64,000 nt of DNA from Paracamarosporium sp. OC-R06-R3 (Eukaryota; Ascomycota; Dothideomycetes; Pleosporales; Didymosphaeriaceae), in contig JACVRA010000313.1 of NCBI GenBank assembly GCA_019828545.1, positions 186,001 to 250,000 of the forward strand. The letters are read 5' to 3'. A program made the position numbers and the translations under genes. Shown in pieces: positions 43,387 to 54,507 of the stretch. The notes below the pieces were generated by a model. It saw only the letters and a program-made list of their open reading frames with translations. It searched no databases and was not told where the DNA came from. Numbering within the stretch: position 1 is the stretch's first letter; each line of letters starts with the position of its first letter.

Positions 43387-45329
43387 CTAACCGAAGCCTA
43401 TGATGACTTGCTTCGCAACATCGGGCCCCAAGAATGCAACAAACTCTGCCGTGATGCCTTTAAAAGACCCATCACGGATGTCACCACCTTCCCATGCCAT
43501 GAGATCCTACAGCTGTTAGGAATAGCTACCAAGTGATCGGTACGAAGACCTACCTCTGCTACAAAAACTTGTCCTCGGCCAGATATACGCTGTTCTCCAA
43601 GCGGATGTCGCTCAATCTCTTCTTCAGTCATCACACCAGGTACCTTTAGGTCGAACAACGAGACACCATTATTCACCGCATCGCTGGCTTCCTTGGCTGT
43701 GGGGAATGCGTAGTCCGAGTACAAGTCAGGCTTTGAGTCGTCCTGCTTCAGCACTGCAGCATCATCACCAGCTGCGCCTTGGGCTGCCTGCTTCAACCGT
43801 CGCTCTCTCGATAGGGAGACGTAGCGTTTTTTATCTAAAAGAGCGCGGAGCTCGCCTTCTAGGGGATCCCATTCGAGAGATTCCGGGTCTAAAACATACT
43901 GCGGTCGATATTCGCCCTTGTATCGCATCTTGGCGCAAGAGTGGATGTAGAAGCCCATATAATAGTACTGGTATTCACCTTCTAGTGCTAGCGTTGCCTC
44001 ACGAAGAGCACTCAGCTTGCCGAAGCTCCACTTCTCGAAATCCGAATGGTAGAGAAAGTAGACACCGCTGACGCAGTGGGGCAGAAGATCTAGTATACCC
44101 ATTGCGATGAGTCGACCGTCTAGCCGATAGCATTGGTGATAGGACCCGAGCTGCTGAGTCTTTCCGTTCACTTGGGCGGTTCCTCGACGCAAAGGCGAGT
44201 CGCAGAGGAAGCGCTTGAAGCCGCTCTGGGATATCTCCGAAGGTTTTTCATGATGAACGTGCTGCTGGTAATTGCGGAAGAGCTCGTACTTCTCTTTGGT
44301 GAAGTGGTCCGGTTCGAGTGTCACCTCGAAACGGTGTGCGGGTTCCGGCGGCCGCTGGATGTTGGCATGCTCGCTCTCGTGCACAGCGCTTGGTAGGTCA
44401 AAGGCATTGCGTTGACGGGCCTTGTCCCTAAAGAATGATGAGATGAGAAAAAAGGTAAGATGCACGGGTCAAAAAACTAACGCTTTCGACTTTGGGTATA
44501 GCTTGGCGGCCTCCTTGGAGTAATCGTCTCCAAGCACATACCTGTTCCACCGGTTGATGACCTGCCGCTGATCTCTGGTGGGCGCGAAGGACGCTACGGG
44601 AAGGCTGAAAGAGGTTAGGCGCGGACTACCGAAGTGGCAACGGACCGACCGTATAGTGTAGTGAGGGCAGCAGTGTCGCAACACGTCTGGCTTGTAGAAG
44701 ACGGTCCCTGATCTGCGGAACGTTGAGCAAAAAGCAAGGCTTGACGGCGGGATGTCGTGCAGGCGCAGCCGGGCTTACCGTCTCCAGCCTCGATCTACCA
44801 GGCCCTGATAGACGTCGACGGTCAAGGATTCGGACGAGAAGTAGTAGCTCGCTCCTGATTATGTAAGTCGAGTCAGCACGAGTCGAGGGCATCCGCGAGG
44901 GTCCGTGGCAGGTCGCGCAGGCTAGGACGGAGCAAGAGGCGTGACGTCTCCGGAGGAACTGGGGAGGCTACACGATGGATGTGTAGTGCGGTCGCGGTCG
45001 GCAGATGGCGCGCTTGGCGGCCGCTTTGCTTCGGACCAGGGTAGGCTGACGGACGGGTGCTGGACGCTGCACGTGGGATGCAGCATTCATCGTGGGCCGA
45101 AGCGAGGGCTGATACGGCGTTTTCGCGGGCGGGCGTATTGACTTACGAGAGTTGGAAGTGCGGCGGCCCGTCGAGGCATCTTTGCAATATCCACACGACT
45201 CCGCACTGTAGCCTGGCGGTCAAAGGAGATCAGCATGGAGCCGCCGACGTCCAGCCAGATGGGCACGAGCCTCAGGCGAGCCAGATGGTTGGAGCAGGAC
45301 GTACCGAAGGGCGTCACAAGGGACTGCAT
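43387..45329 (-). CDS. ATE1: Arginyl-tRNA--protein transferase Ate1 (7 exons)
   Basis: Transfers Arg from Arg-tRNA to N-terminal Asp, Glu or oxidised Cys, creating degrons of the Arg/N-degron pathway. Exons: 45329-45305, 45212-45147, 44854-44779, 44712-44650, 44604-44482, 44427-43554, 43506-43387; total 448 aa with all junctions in frame. The N-terminus MQSLVTPFGYSAESCGYCKD has the Cys pair of the regulatory domain; YYFSSESLTVDVYQGLVDRG and VLRHCCPHYTIR follow. The C-terminal GNAT-like transferase domain shows YELFRNYQQHVH, GSYHQCYRLDGRLIAMGILD, VYFLYH, YYMGFYIHSCAKMRYK and PQYVLDPE. The last exon (DLMAWEGGDIRDGSFKGITA) restores the usual C-terminus. The intron between exons 2 and 3 is unusually long (292 nt). 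Divergent from the Nudix gene. Confidence 0.93.
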
Positions 45330-46128
45330 GAGGGCAGCATAAGCGTGGGAGCGGGCGCGGCGGTGGGGGCTTGTCGACGGTCGAGGGTGAATTGGAGGCC
45401 GTTGGGGAGGCAGAGGCCACGGGCAGGTACCGCTTCGGTCTGCGCTACGCGGGCGGTCGTCTCGTCTCGCCTCGTCTCGTCCCGCCGTGACAGAGGGGAA
45501 TGACTCCGGGCGAGGGTCGCGGTGAAGGGTCGTGCCACGCAGCGCCAGAGAGCGGATCAGCGTCCTCACGAGGCCGCAGGTGCGCCTGCTACTGGGCGGT
45601 TGCAGAGGTTCAAATACCCATGGCCGGCCAGCACCACGTCATGGCGAGAGACGACGCCCGCGACCCCTACGCCTGCTCTCCTCTGTGCGCTGCTCCGGCG
45701 GGCCCCTGTGCCCTCTAGCTTGGCGCACCAGTCGGGTGGGCGAGCTGTGACGAGCGGTGGTGAGCTTCCCGCGGCCCTTAGTCTCCCACATTTTTTACTA
45801 CGGACCCTGACCGAATCACCTAAAACACATACACGATCCACGATGCTCGCTCTCTTCTCCCTGCGCAGGTCTCTCCAGCATCCTCAGCCCCGTCCCCCGC
45901 GGGACTGAGCGCAGCCTTGTCTCTCTGTTGCACCCCTTCTTCGCAGCACTCCAAGCGCACCTACTGTCTGCCACTCCTGCTGCTGTGCCTGCCCCCCGCC
46001 TGTTCGCTGCTCGCTACCGTCTTTCCTTTGCACCTCGCCGTGCTCCTGGCCGTTGCTCCAGCGCTGCGTCTTACGGTGGGCCGCCCACGCCGCTCGTTCG
46101 TTAGCCTTCTCAAGCTACCTCGGCCACC
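45330..46128. promoter_or_regulatory. Divergent promoter region, ATE1 / Nudix hydrolase
   Basis: 799 bp between two start codons. GC-rich next to ATE1, then CT-rich toward the Nudix gene. TCTCG/CGTCTCG repeats occur near 45460-45480. Short ORFs on both strands are compositional by-products. Confidence 0.4.
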
Positions 46129-46703
46129 ATGGCTGCCGCCCAGCAGCTCTCAATGCAGTCACGCACCGGCCGCGCCAACCAGCGTGAGTGCCCCTTTGGT
46201 CGCTTCGAGCCTCGCGGATTATCTGCCCGAGACTCTTGCGCGCCGCAAAAATCCGTAATTCTAACCCGTTTCCAGGGTACGGCTCCCAGGGCGAACGGCT
46301 CGTCGCCGGCATTGTTCCGCTTTCTTCCGACAAGTACTACGTGCTCCTTATCCAGTCCACGCGACGCGGCGGCTGGGTGCTCCCCAAGGGCGGATGGGAG
46401 ACGGACGAAGCCACGGCCCAGGACGCCGCCAAACGCGAAGCCTGGGAGGAAGCAGGCATCATCGTCAAAGTAAACTACGATCTCGGTCTTATCCCCGAGC
46501 GGCGGAGACCCGACCAACTCACCGCTCAGGCCCCCAAGGCCTCATATCATTTTTTCGAAGCAACCGTCGAGAAGCAGGAGACCCAGTGGCCGGAAATGCA
46601 CAAGCGCTCGCGACAGTGGTTTACCTACCAGCAGGCCCGGCAGGCGTTGGCGGACAGGCCGGAGCTGCTCGATGCGCTCGACCGGTGTACGATGCACCGG
46701 TAG
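46129..46703 (+). CDS. Nudix hydrolase, diphosphoinositol polyphosphate phosphohydrolase (Aps1-like), 2 exons
   Basis: Exons 46129-46183 and 46276-46703 (92-nt intron, GTGAGT donor, TTCTAACCC branch, CCAG acceptor) give 160 aa. The ATG has an ideal context (GCCACCATGG). The Nudix box GxxxxxExxxxxxxREUxEExGU is complete at about residues 58-80 (GWETDEATAQDAAKREAWEE then AGI), preceded by GGWVLPKG, the signature of DIPP/Aps1-type enzymes. These remove the beta-phosphate from diphosphoinositol polyphosphates and also cleave dinucleoside polyphosphates. The C-terminal part (WPEMHKRSRQWFTYQQARQAL) matches the family helix that packs on the fold. Size is normal for fungal Aps1 homologues. Confidence 0.92.
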
Positions 46704-48559
46704 GTGAGAATTTTGGTGCACGATTGCAGCCGCAAGGGCGGAATTTTCCCCAAGTCGCGTAGAGACATACCCATATTGTTGGACGGCCGATTTCTCTTTT
46801 TCCCGCACATCGCATACGGCAGGTCCATTAAAAGTCGAAGGTTATAGATTTGGACATGGTTGTTTGGTTTTTGCTTTGCACAATGGGCGTCGGAGGCTGT
46901 GCTCAACTATTAGAGGGGAGCGCGTGTGGTTTTTCAGCATACCAGAGTCGAGACATCAACCCGCAGAATGAAGGCTGGCCGATGCCATTGATCGCGTACG
47001 TCCCGTTGGTTCAGTTGGTCTTGTCAGTTCAGAATCCAGGGCCCCGGGCAATGTATTGCTGCCCAACGCAGAGGCCGGTGAACGGGCAGCAATCCGATCA
47101 TGCAGCCGAAAGTCTGTCCCGAGTTGACCGAAATGCCACCCATACATGTGAGAGCGATGACCCCCACGCGACCTTGCGCTCTGCGCCGATGCCTCTTCAT
47201 GACTTTATGCGGTGATTGCCATGCAGGTTACGCACATGACCAGCCATGTCGTTGATGCAGCATGGCAACCTCTCAGCCCTTCACACGCTCACTTCACTCG
47301 ACACCGTTCTCCCTCCCTATCTGAGCCCTTATCGACATACAACCGCACGTACGAAATACAATCACCACATACATGCAATCTCTCCCTCTCTCCCAGCATC
47401 CTGTCACCCCCGATCCCTCCCATTCTCCAATACCCACTCAAGCTCGATCCCTCCGGCAATCACTCACCCCATACTCCCCCATCCAAAGCACCCACCCATC
47501 CCCAGCCCCCTTCGAAACTCTTCAGCAACGAACACTTCCTCTCCCTCACCTCCCACCACCAACCTCGCACACGTAGCTCCGTCCACCACCATCCCTCTAC
47601 CCCGTCCATGCTCATCCTCACCACACCCCCTACTTCCTCCCTCGTCAAATCTAGAAACGTCCCCGCTCTCTCTCCTAGTACACCATACGCACCCCAACCC
47701 AGCCCAGCCATCCCCTCACGCACGGAGGAGAGGATGAAATGAAATGAAATGAAACACCAGCCTCGCATCGTTTTCAGTCTACATAGGATAGGATGGGGCG
47801 GGGCGGGATAGGATCTAGGATATACAGTAGAGTTGAGTCCTTTATGCAATGCACCTAGACCCAGACCTAGACCTAGACCTAGACCCAGAGATGGGGACAG
47901 GAAATTGAGGTACAGTACAGTACAGTGCAGCTATAAAAGCAGCAAGAAAGGCAGATGATGTAGTCCCTACTTCGTCCGCCCTTGTTGTTTGTATACTGTT
48001 ACCTGGTTCTGCTCGTGGTCTTGGTTTTGGTCCTAGTACTGTGCGCAGGCTGACTCAGGTTAGGTTAGGTTGGGTATGCTCTTACATGGAGGGGAGGATG
48101 GAATGGAATGTAATGGTAGGATAGTGTGTTGAGGGGTCTAGGGAGGTAAGGTTAGATGGAGATTGGTAGTTGTGTTGGTTCTTGGTGTGGGCTGGGCTGT
48201 GACGTTAGAGCTAGAGTGAAGAGTTAGGATACGTAGTGCGTGGTTGTTATTTGGTATCGCGTCGTCCGGAGTTGGAGGTCGCGGTTCTGGGTAGTTGAGG
48301 TGATTGGGGATGGTGTGTGTTTGGGTTGGTAGATACAAGTCGAGTTGGGTGGGAGATTCTCAGGTGGAATATCCGGCACGTTACATGCATAGTCTCTCTC
48401 TTTCAAGGTACAAAACTGTCCCCACACATACAAAAGCCTCATTCACCAAGCACTCACGCAGCGCACGCTTAGTATCCGCGTCTCAATCCTAACACAAACA
48501 TACACACACACATTCATATCCAGCAAAGCAACCTCTCCTCTCCTCGCACATCCCCTTAA
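46704..48559. other. Long intergenic region, repeats, no supported gene
   Basis: 1.85 kb. Pyrimidine-rich stretches (47280-47720) create long Pro/Ser/His-rich ORFs on both strands that have no domain. GAAAT and GGATA/GGGGC repeats occur at about 47730-47810. A tandem CCTAGA array and AGTACAGTACAGTAC (about 47913-47925) follow. Confidence 0.5.
47853..47888. repeat. CCTAGA hexamer tandem repeat
   Basis: About six units of CCTAGA/CCCAGA in tandem. The unit differs from the usual fungal telomeric hexamer CCCTAA. Confidence 0.8.
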
Positions 48560-49336
48560 TCAAAATGCCTCCCCCAAAATCCTCTCCTCAACCTCCCACG
48601 TTCCCCTCTCCACCCCCCTCACACTACACCCCTCCCCACACGCCCCCTCCGCACAACAATCCCAGCAACTGCCCCAGCACACGTCCTCCCCCGCGGTCCC
48701 CGCCTCAGCACCTCCTTTTGCGTCTCCGCACCACATGCACCACACCCACTGCTCATTATCGTCAGCGTCGATTTCCTCATAGCTAGCGCGTGAGGCGAGG
48801 AAAACGCGCGTGCCAGGCGTATATCTCGCAGCATCAGCATCAGCATCACCAACAGCCCGACTTTCGCCCTCGCCCTCAGCCTCACCCTCCTCACCCATGG
48901 CCCCAGCCCCAGCCCCCGCCCCTGCAAACCCACACTCAACGCAAAACCTCAGATCACTCCTCTCCCGCTCCTCCCTCCACCGCCACAGCTCCTCCTCTCT
49001 AGGCACCACCGGCCCCCACCCAAGACGATACTTCTTGCGCATCCTGCGCGAAAACGCGTGCGCAGGCCGCAGCCGCACGCAGTATCTGCACGCCAGGACG
49101 CGCTGTGTGCGGCCCTGGCTGGCGCCCCCGTCTTCGCACGACTGCGTCTGTGTGCCTTCGAGCACGAGGAGCTCCGCGTGTGTGGGGCGGGGAATGAGGG
49201 CATGGAAATAGCGGTTTGTCATGCGCAGGGCTAGGGGGGACCAGAGGGAGATGGTGTTGAGGTGGGTGAGGATTTGGAGGTGGAGTTCTGGGGGGAGGCG
49301 GAGGAGCGGGGGTGGGGACGGGGATGGAGTGGGCAT
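48560..49336 (-). CDS. F-box domain protein
   Basis: 258 codons, single exon. The N-terminus (about 8-50, LLRLPPELHLQILTHLNTIS then SLWSPLALRMTNRYFHALI) is a fungal F-box, which binds Skp1 and recruits substrates to SCF ubiquitin ligases. The rest is Cys-rich with repeated CxxC pairs (CRYCVRLRPAHAFSRRMRKK about 82-101, FCVECGF about 130-136, WCMWCGD near 200, SCWDCC near 222), suggesting zinc-binding modules typical of fungal F-box proteins of this layout. An Ala/Gly/Glu low-complexity insert (about 137-165) separates the Cys groups. Substrate unknown. The coding sequence is GC-rich compared with its repeat-rich surroundings. Confidence 0.8.
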   Translation of the reverse strand: MPTPSPSPPPLLRLPPELHLQILTHLNTISLWSPLALRMTNRYFHALIPRPTHAELLVLEGTQTQSCEDGGASQGRTQRVLACRYCVRLRPAHAFSRRMRKKYRLGWGPVVPREEELWRWREERERSDLRFCVECGFAGAGAGAGAMGEEGEAEGEGESRAVGDADADAARYTPGTRVFLASRASYEEIDADDNEQWVWCMWCGDAKGGAEAGTAGEDVCWGSCWDCCAEGACGEGCSVRGVERGTWEVEERILGEAF

Positions 49337-51506
49337 TTTTTCTTAGGGGAGCGGATGTGTGGTGTGTTGTTGTGGAGTGTGGTGTAGTTTGGGATAGTGT
49401 ATTGCCGTGTAGGATAGTGTGTTAAGTGTGGTGTCGTGGTGTGGTGAAGTAAAGTCCAGGAACGGCAAACATTGGTCGCGGGCATTTACATAGCCGTTAA
49501 TGTGTTTGTGGAAGATGTGCGCAGATGTTTGTATAAATGCAACATGTTCGGCGCATGGCGGAGCACAATCATGGCATGCGGGATACGTGCTGAATGAGGG
49601 CGCATGAGGGCGAACAAAGCTCTAATTGGCTATAGCATGGGTTGGGTCGCATGCCGAGGGCCTGGTGTGAGATCATTGCTGGCTGCCTGACTAGGCTGCA
49701 TTTCAAACTATAGACTATCTGGGGAAAAGGTCCAGTATCAGCAAAATTCCCGAACACCGATTGTATTTGGTTTGAGGAACTGGAAAGTGTGGTATACTAG
49801 CTTTCTCTGCTATATTTCTATACCAGCCTTTGATTCGTATGTTCTCCATGTAGACAAGCAAAATCCCAAAGGAAATGCTTTTATCATTCCAGAATCTGTG
49901 GAACAGAAATCGCGGTAGACTAATGTCACTGCTTACTACCCAACTTCGCGTGCACGGATTCGTGCTACTGCCCTGGTAGTAGGGGACGCATGAGTTTTGG
50001 TGTCACTATGTGAGCCTAGAAAAACATTTGCTAGTGCGAGTGCAATCAGGCCGCACTGCTTACAGATGTTTGGAGTGGAAAAAGTAGCGGGACTGCATTT
50101 GATGGCTGTTACGAGGATGTGGTGGTGCTGAAATTCATGGACCGGCCATGATAGACTTTTCGATCTAGAAGGCGTATAAGACCAAAGCCGCGAGGTTTGA
50201 CTGTGCGAAAGTGCGTTGAAGCATACCAGGATAGAATCAAGCTCTAAGATTTTACAGTGTGGAAAGTGTGTTGAGCTATACCCTCACATTCAAGTTCCCA
50301 CCTCGGCCCCCAAACCTTGTGCTTCCTAACCCTCCCTCATAGCCACACTCCCAACTACCTTTGCATACACCAAACCGCGCATTTTGATAACAACCGAAGA
50401 CAATATCTACATCTGAGGCGTTTGGGCATTGTCTATTCGAGAGTGCATAGGGGTGGGAAGAAAGTGTGGAAATAGTCATTTCACCTTGCATAGGGATAAT
50501 AGAGTTCAGTGTGCGGGAATAACAATCAATTAATGAACTCTATGGATCAGGTTCGACATTGATAATGCAAGACCATTCCGGGAGAACTGCATCCACGTCG
50601 TAGCAATTCCTTGTTCAAAACAACCACTAGAAAAAATGGAAAACAACACTTAAAAGACATGCCTCGGTCCATCCATGCTGAAATCCATGCCAAAGCCAAA
50701 ATGTGATCCTCGCAATCTGATACATGAGATATTCATCTGTTAATTCGTTCTCTAATGCCGTAGCAGACACAAACGGTCTCGAGATGAGGATTTGAAAGCT
50801 TCTGACTGTAAAGTGGGGAGACGGCCACAGAAAAGATAGCGGCGCTGAAAACCGAGACGTCCAAGAGAGAACGGCTGAATCTCGAGCATTTTCTTCAAGG
50901 GCTGCGGGAGATGGATGACGACTTCGCGCCAATTCATTACCATTCGACGAACCGGTAGATGTTTTAGATACATTCTGATGCGAGCGAGGCTGACTTGGAT
51001 TATTCATTGAACCGTACATGTCGATGACGTGAATAGCCTAAGCAAGTATTAGCATGTGCATGTGCAGTCAGGATGCATTGCATACAATGGATGGTTCAAT
51101 GCAGATACGGTAACGAGGGTGGACTCGATGGGTCATGCGAGGATGAGGCGGTGACAAAACCAGAGAACGGGCCATCATGTAAACGTCGAGTCCTGGAAGG
51201 CAGGTCAGAGGGAAACTACGCGTTTTGATAGTGTGGAAAGTGGGTTGAGGAATATCAGAGTGAAGAAAAACTGAGTTTTGATGGTCTAGAAAGTGCTTTA
51301 AAGGACCCTAGGGTAGCGAGAAACTGTGAGCTTTGTTGATAGGGAAAGTGCACTGAGGAATACCAGGGTACAGGGAACCGTGAGTTTTAATAGTGCGGAA
51401 AGTGTGTTGAGACATACCAAATGGGGTTCGCCCAAAATTGGAAACGACATTGCATTCCCAACACCCGAAGTTCATCTCCCCATCTCCACCCCGTAGGCAA
51501 CAGCAT
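49337..51506. other. Long intergenic region with degenerate dispersed repeat
   Basis: 2.2 kb without a supported gene. A 130-codon minus ORF (50627-51019) starts MYGSMNNPSQ but has no recognised domain. Scattered copies of a GTGTGGAAAGTGTGTTGAG motif occur (about 50184, 50260) and a clustered array lies at 51210-51430. Confidence 0.5.
51210..51430. repeat. Degenerate tandem repeat, about 50-60 bp unit
   Basis: Four imperfect copies share GAGTTTTGATAGTGTGGAAA then GTGTGTTGAGGAATACCAG, with cores near 51238, 51291, 51346 and 51400, and a short spacer (AGGGTAxxGxGAAACT). Copies differ mostly by single bases, so the array is old. Confidence 0.65.
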
Positions 51507-52763
51507 CTAAGAGAAGTCTTCCTCCTTGCTCTCGATGGCGCTCTTGACCCGCAAAAGCAACGTCGTCTTCCACTTATCCAGCTTGCTCAACTGATCATAC
51601 TGGAACAGCTTATCAGAGAAAACCTCTTGATCTCCATCCCTAACCGCCTGCAGCAAATCCACCAACAGTTGATGTTCCCTCTGCTGCGTAAAGCTCGGGT
51701 CAAGTTCGCGGTACCTATCGAAGGCCGTTGCCGCGCCAACCTCGTCGTTAGTGCACAGCTGGCAGATACCCGCCTTGAGCAGGTACTCCTTGACGGACCA
51801 GCGCATGAGATTGTTGTTGATGGAGGATTTTGCGACTTTCTCGTAGAGGCTGATGGCGTGGTAGTAGTCTTTTCCTTCAAGGGCAGTGAGGTCGGCGGTT
51901 TTGAGCCAGAGTTTGTTGGCGAGTGCCTGTGCAGAAATAAATATGTCAGATGTGTTCAGGGAAACGGGGAGAGAGGGGTTGAAGTTGGGGTGATTTACTT
52001 CGGCATTATCCTATAGCAATTGTCAGAAAGATGTACAGTATAATATGAAGGTTTAGGGGAGGCGTACAGATTCGTACCAGCCAGCAGCTTCCTCGTATGC
52101 TGCAGCCGCACGCGCATTGTCGCCTAGCTCGACCTCAAAGAGCTCGCCGAGGTTCTGCTTGTGTGTTGCTGCGCGGCGGAAATTGCCTTTGCTGCAATAA
52201 TGTGCGATGGCTCGGTCTAGGCACCGTGCTGCTGCCTCTGGGTCGTCTTTCCGATATGCCTCTGCTTGTGGTTAGTCTCACACGACTCTTGTAGACAGGC
52301 AGGGAAAACGCACTAAAAGCCTCGGTCAGTGTGTTTGCTTCGTCGTCGGGCTCGTTCAAGTTCTGCTTCTGGACCTGTGCCGCTTTTTCGAATGCTTCGC
52401 CAGCCTCCTTGCCTATACAAATGTCAGTACCCAATCTTCAAGTAAGCTCCTGTCGCACAGAGAATTGCCGCCGCTCGTCGGGTATCTTCTTACCCATCTT
52501 CTGCATTCTGAAGGCGTTTGCCGCAGCAATGAACTGATCAGCTGCCGCCTCATCTGCCGCCTCAGTTAGTCCTGCCTGCTTCTTGCGCTTCGAACAAGCT
52601 TCATACACTTCTCTTGCCGGCCACCGAAGAAACTGAAGCCTCCACCAGCCTTCGAGAGGCTCTGTTCTGCCTGTTGCGCTTATCAGCCTCCGCTATTTGG
52701 CTTTCCCGCTTTGTTTCCGAGCTTCCCCACCTGTCGAAGTAGTGCTCTTGGATCGCCGGCCAT
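51507..52763 (-). CDS. SEC17: Alpha-SNAP / Sec17 vesicle-fusion adaptor (7 exons)
   Basis: Adaptor that links SNARE complexes to NSF/Sec18 for disassembly after membrane fusion. Exons: 52763-52731, 52670-52607, 52553-52494, 52412-52314, 52261-52068, 52010-51999 (12 nt, encoding DNAE), 51926-51507; total 293 aa, the family length. Introns are 60, 53, 81, 52, 57 and 72 nt. Conserved pieces: MAGDPRALLRQ, the membrane loop GGGFSFFGGRQEKYE, AANAFRMQK, KEAGEAFEKAAQVQ, LNEPDDEANTLTEAF, HYCSKGNFRRAA, ALANKLWLKTADL, LMRWSVKEYLLKAGICQL, RYRELDPSFTQQREHQLL, and the Sec18-activating C-terminus with LDKWKTTLLLRVKS ending EEDFS. TPR-like helical repeats fill the whole chain. The reading is complete with no lesions. 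Confidence 0.94.
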
Positions 52764-53058
52764 GTTGATTGGGTTCTGGTGGTTATAAGGTATTCGACGG
52801 TTTCGGTATAAGCGTAGAAGGGAAGCCTGGTAGTAACTGTGAAGTGATGCGCCAGTACTGAAGTGGGGTGGTGACAAGTGGCTCAGCTTGAGGATGACGC
52901 TCCCGCATGGCCCGTGTGATAGATTGCTGACTTATGCATCATCTATTCCTAATCGAGTAAAGCGGATGCACGACTTCACCTCATCGTGTTGAGCACTCAA
53001 GCTTCGATTTGTTCGTCGGATGTAATGCTACTTTGACAAATTAATTTTGTTTGACAAG
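52764..53058. promoter_or_regulatory. Divergent promoter, SEC17 / GatC-like
   Basis: 295 bp between oppositely oriented start codons; no TATA box recognised. Confidence 0.45.
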
Positions 53059-53694
53059 ATGGCCCTACGACGCGTATTCCCGTACTCAAAATGTATATCG
53101 CGACGACTCCAACAGCCGATAGCTCCTCTCCATACCTTCTCCGCACTTGCACAAGCACCGAACGCGGTCTATGCGACTGAGAACCGGGCATCTGTATCGA
53201 ACATGCCGGCAAGCCTCAACGATATAAAAGCAATCCTTGAATCCGAACCGATCTGGTCCGTCGAATCTCTGCTCCCTCCCGAAAAGAAAGCACCAGACGC
53301 CCCGAAAGTTACCTCAGCCCAACTGCATCACCTCCTGCGCCTCTCCGCCCTGCCGCTGCCCAAGTCTCAAGAAGAGGAGGAAAAGATGTTGTCGACGCTC
53401 TCGGAACAATTGCATTTCGTCGGGAAGATGCAACAGGTTGACACGACCGGCGTGAAACCTTTGAGAGCTGTAAGGGATGAAACTGCGGCCGCAGAAGAAC
53501 AACAGACAATCACATTGGAAACTTTAAAGGATGCACTCGCGAAGGAGAAGGTCGTTGGAAAGCACTACAAGCGCATACAGAGGGACACCACCCCTGTAGA
53601 TGCTTCGGATGCTGAGAATTGGGATGTGCTTGGCTCAACAGAACGGAAGCAGGGAAAATACTTTGTCGTCGAGAGCGAACGCCCACAAGAGTAG
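53059..53694 (+). CDS. Mitochondrial Glu-tRNA(Gln) amidotransferase subunit C-like
   Basis: 211 aa from ATG 53059 (ACAAGATGG context; an in-frame ATG 12 nt upstream is weaker). The N-terminus MALRRVFPYSKCISRRLQQP is Arg-rich and lacks acidic residues, a clear mitochondrial presequence. The central region (about 85-145) carries the GatC pattern: LHHLLRLSALPLPKSQEEEE, KMLSTLSEQLHFVGKMQQVD and TTGVKPLRAVRDE. GatC holds the GatA-GatB enzyme together, which converts Glu-tRNA(Gln) to Gln-tRNA(Gln) in mitochondria. The C-terminal extension (QGKYFVVESERPQE) is typical of fungal versions. Single exon. Confidence 0.85.
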   Translation: MALRRVFPYSKCISRRLQQPIAPLHTFSALAQAPNAVYATENRASVSNMPASLNDIKAILESEPIWSVESLLPPEKKAPDAPKVTSAQLHHLLRLSALPLPKSQEEEEKMLSTLSEQLHFVGKMQQVDTTGVKPLRAVRDETAAAEEQQTITLETLKDALAKEKVVGKHYKRIQRDTTPVDASDAENWDVLGSTERKQGKYFVVESERPQE

Positions 53695-53961
53695 ACTGAT
53701 TTGGGAGTGCTAACACACATGGCGTGTGTCGGTATCACCCATAGAACACCCGGTTCGTTGTAGGTACGTGTGTTACACCAGCTTGTATACTATTAAGCTT
53801 TGACATATATCCATGAACGCCCTAAGCTAACGCCATGCCTAGGAAAATTTCCAGCAGTCAAACGTTATTGGACACAACGCTAATATACATCAAAATAAAT
53901 GTTCATGAAATCCTTACGACCACCGAAATCGAAAAGATATGAAAGATCAAGACGATAACTC

Positions 53962-54507
53962 TCATCTGTTCAACTTGCAACCACATGCTGCACAGTATTT
54001 GACGACCTGCACGCCAGTGCAACAATCGCAAAACGGCGTCTCGTCAAGATCATCCAGCTCTGGTGTTGCAAGCCGTCCAATCTTTGGTGTGGGCGGAGGT
54101 GTTGAAAGGTCTATCGCTATGTCTCTCTTTCCGAGGTCAACCGACACCGACACAGGTCCTTGGACTATGACGACCTGGGCCTTTGACTTGAGGGAAGACT
54201 TTGACGTCACGTGACCAACATGTCTTGGCTGCGAAGAGGTCGAAGTCAACCGACGATGAGATGATTGAGACGAGACCTTAGGACTTTTCGAAGATGATAC
54301 AATACGTCCTTCTTTGGGCGTTAAATCAAGAGCGTGGGCCTTTTGGGCAGACTTGGCGACCGAAGTCACGGGGGAGCGCCGACGAGACTCGACAATTCGG
54401 AGGCCTTCCCGGTCATGGTAATCGGTTTGTCGATACATTGCAGGTTTTTTCACATATGGGTAGCGTGTAAGCGACTGCGGCGCTGCGTATGGCGACGGCG
54501 ACGACAT
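53962..54507 (-). CDS. Hypothetical protein with C-terminal Cys cluster
   Basis: 181 aa from ATG 54507 (MSSPSPYAAPQS); a longer in-frame start at 54594 would add a hydrophobic 29-residue leader of doubtful value. Most of the chain is basic and Ser/Thr/Lys-rich and likely disordered. It has a beta-rich patch (AQVVIVQGPVSVSVDLGKRD) and a C-terminal cluster FCDCCTGVQVVKYCAACGCK near the end, where five to six Cys could bind zinc. No family recognised. The unusual composition and the tidy Cys cluster suggest a real gene. Confidence 0.55.
   Translation of the reverse strand: MSSPSPYAAPQSLTRYPYVKKPAMYRQTDYHDREGLRIVESRRRSPVTSVAKSAQKAHALDLTPKEGRIVSSSKSPKVSSQSSHRRLTSTSSQPRHVGHVTSKSSLKSKAQVVIVQGPVSVSVDLGKRDIAIDLSTPPPTPKIGRLATPELDDLDETPFCDCCTGVQVVKYCAACGCKLNR

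Noticed and set aside
47212..47742. Overlapping Pro/Ser/His-rich ORFs
   Set aside because: Three frames are open at once because the plus strand is a C-rich low-complexity tract; no protein pattern.
47853..47888. Hexamer array considered as interstitial telomere
   Set aside because: The unit is CCTAGA, not CCCTAA, so it is treated as an ordinary minisatellite.
50627..51019. 130-codon minus-strand ORF (MYGSMNNPSQ)
   Set aside because: No domain, located among degenerate repeats; composition not clearly coding.
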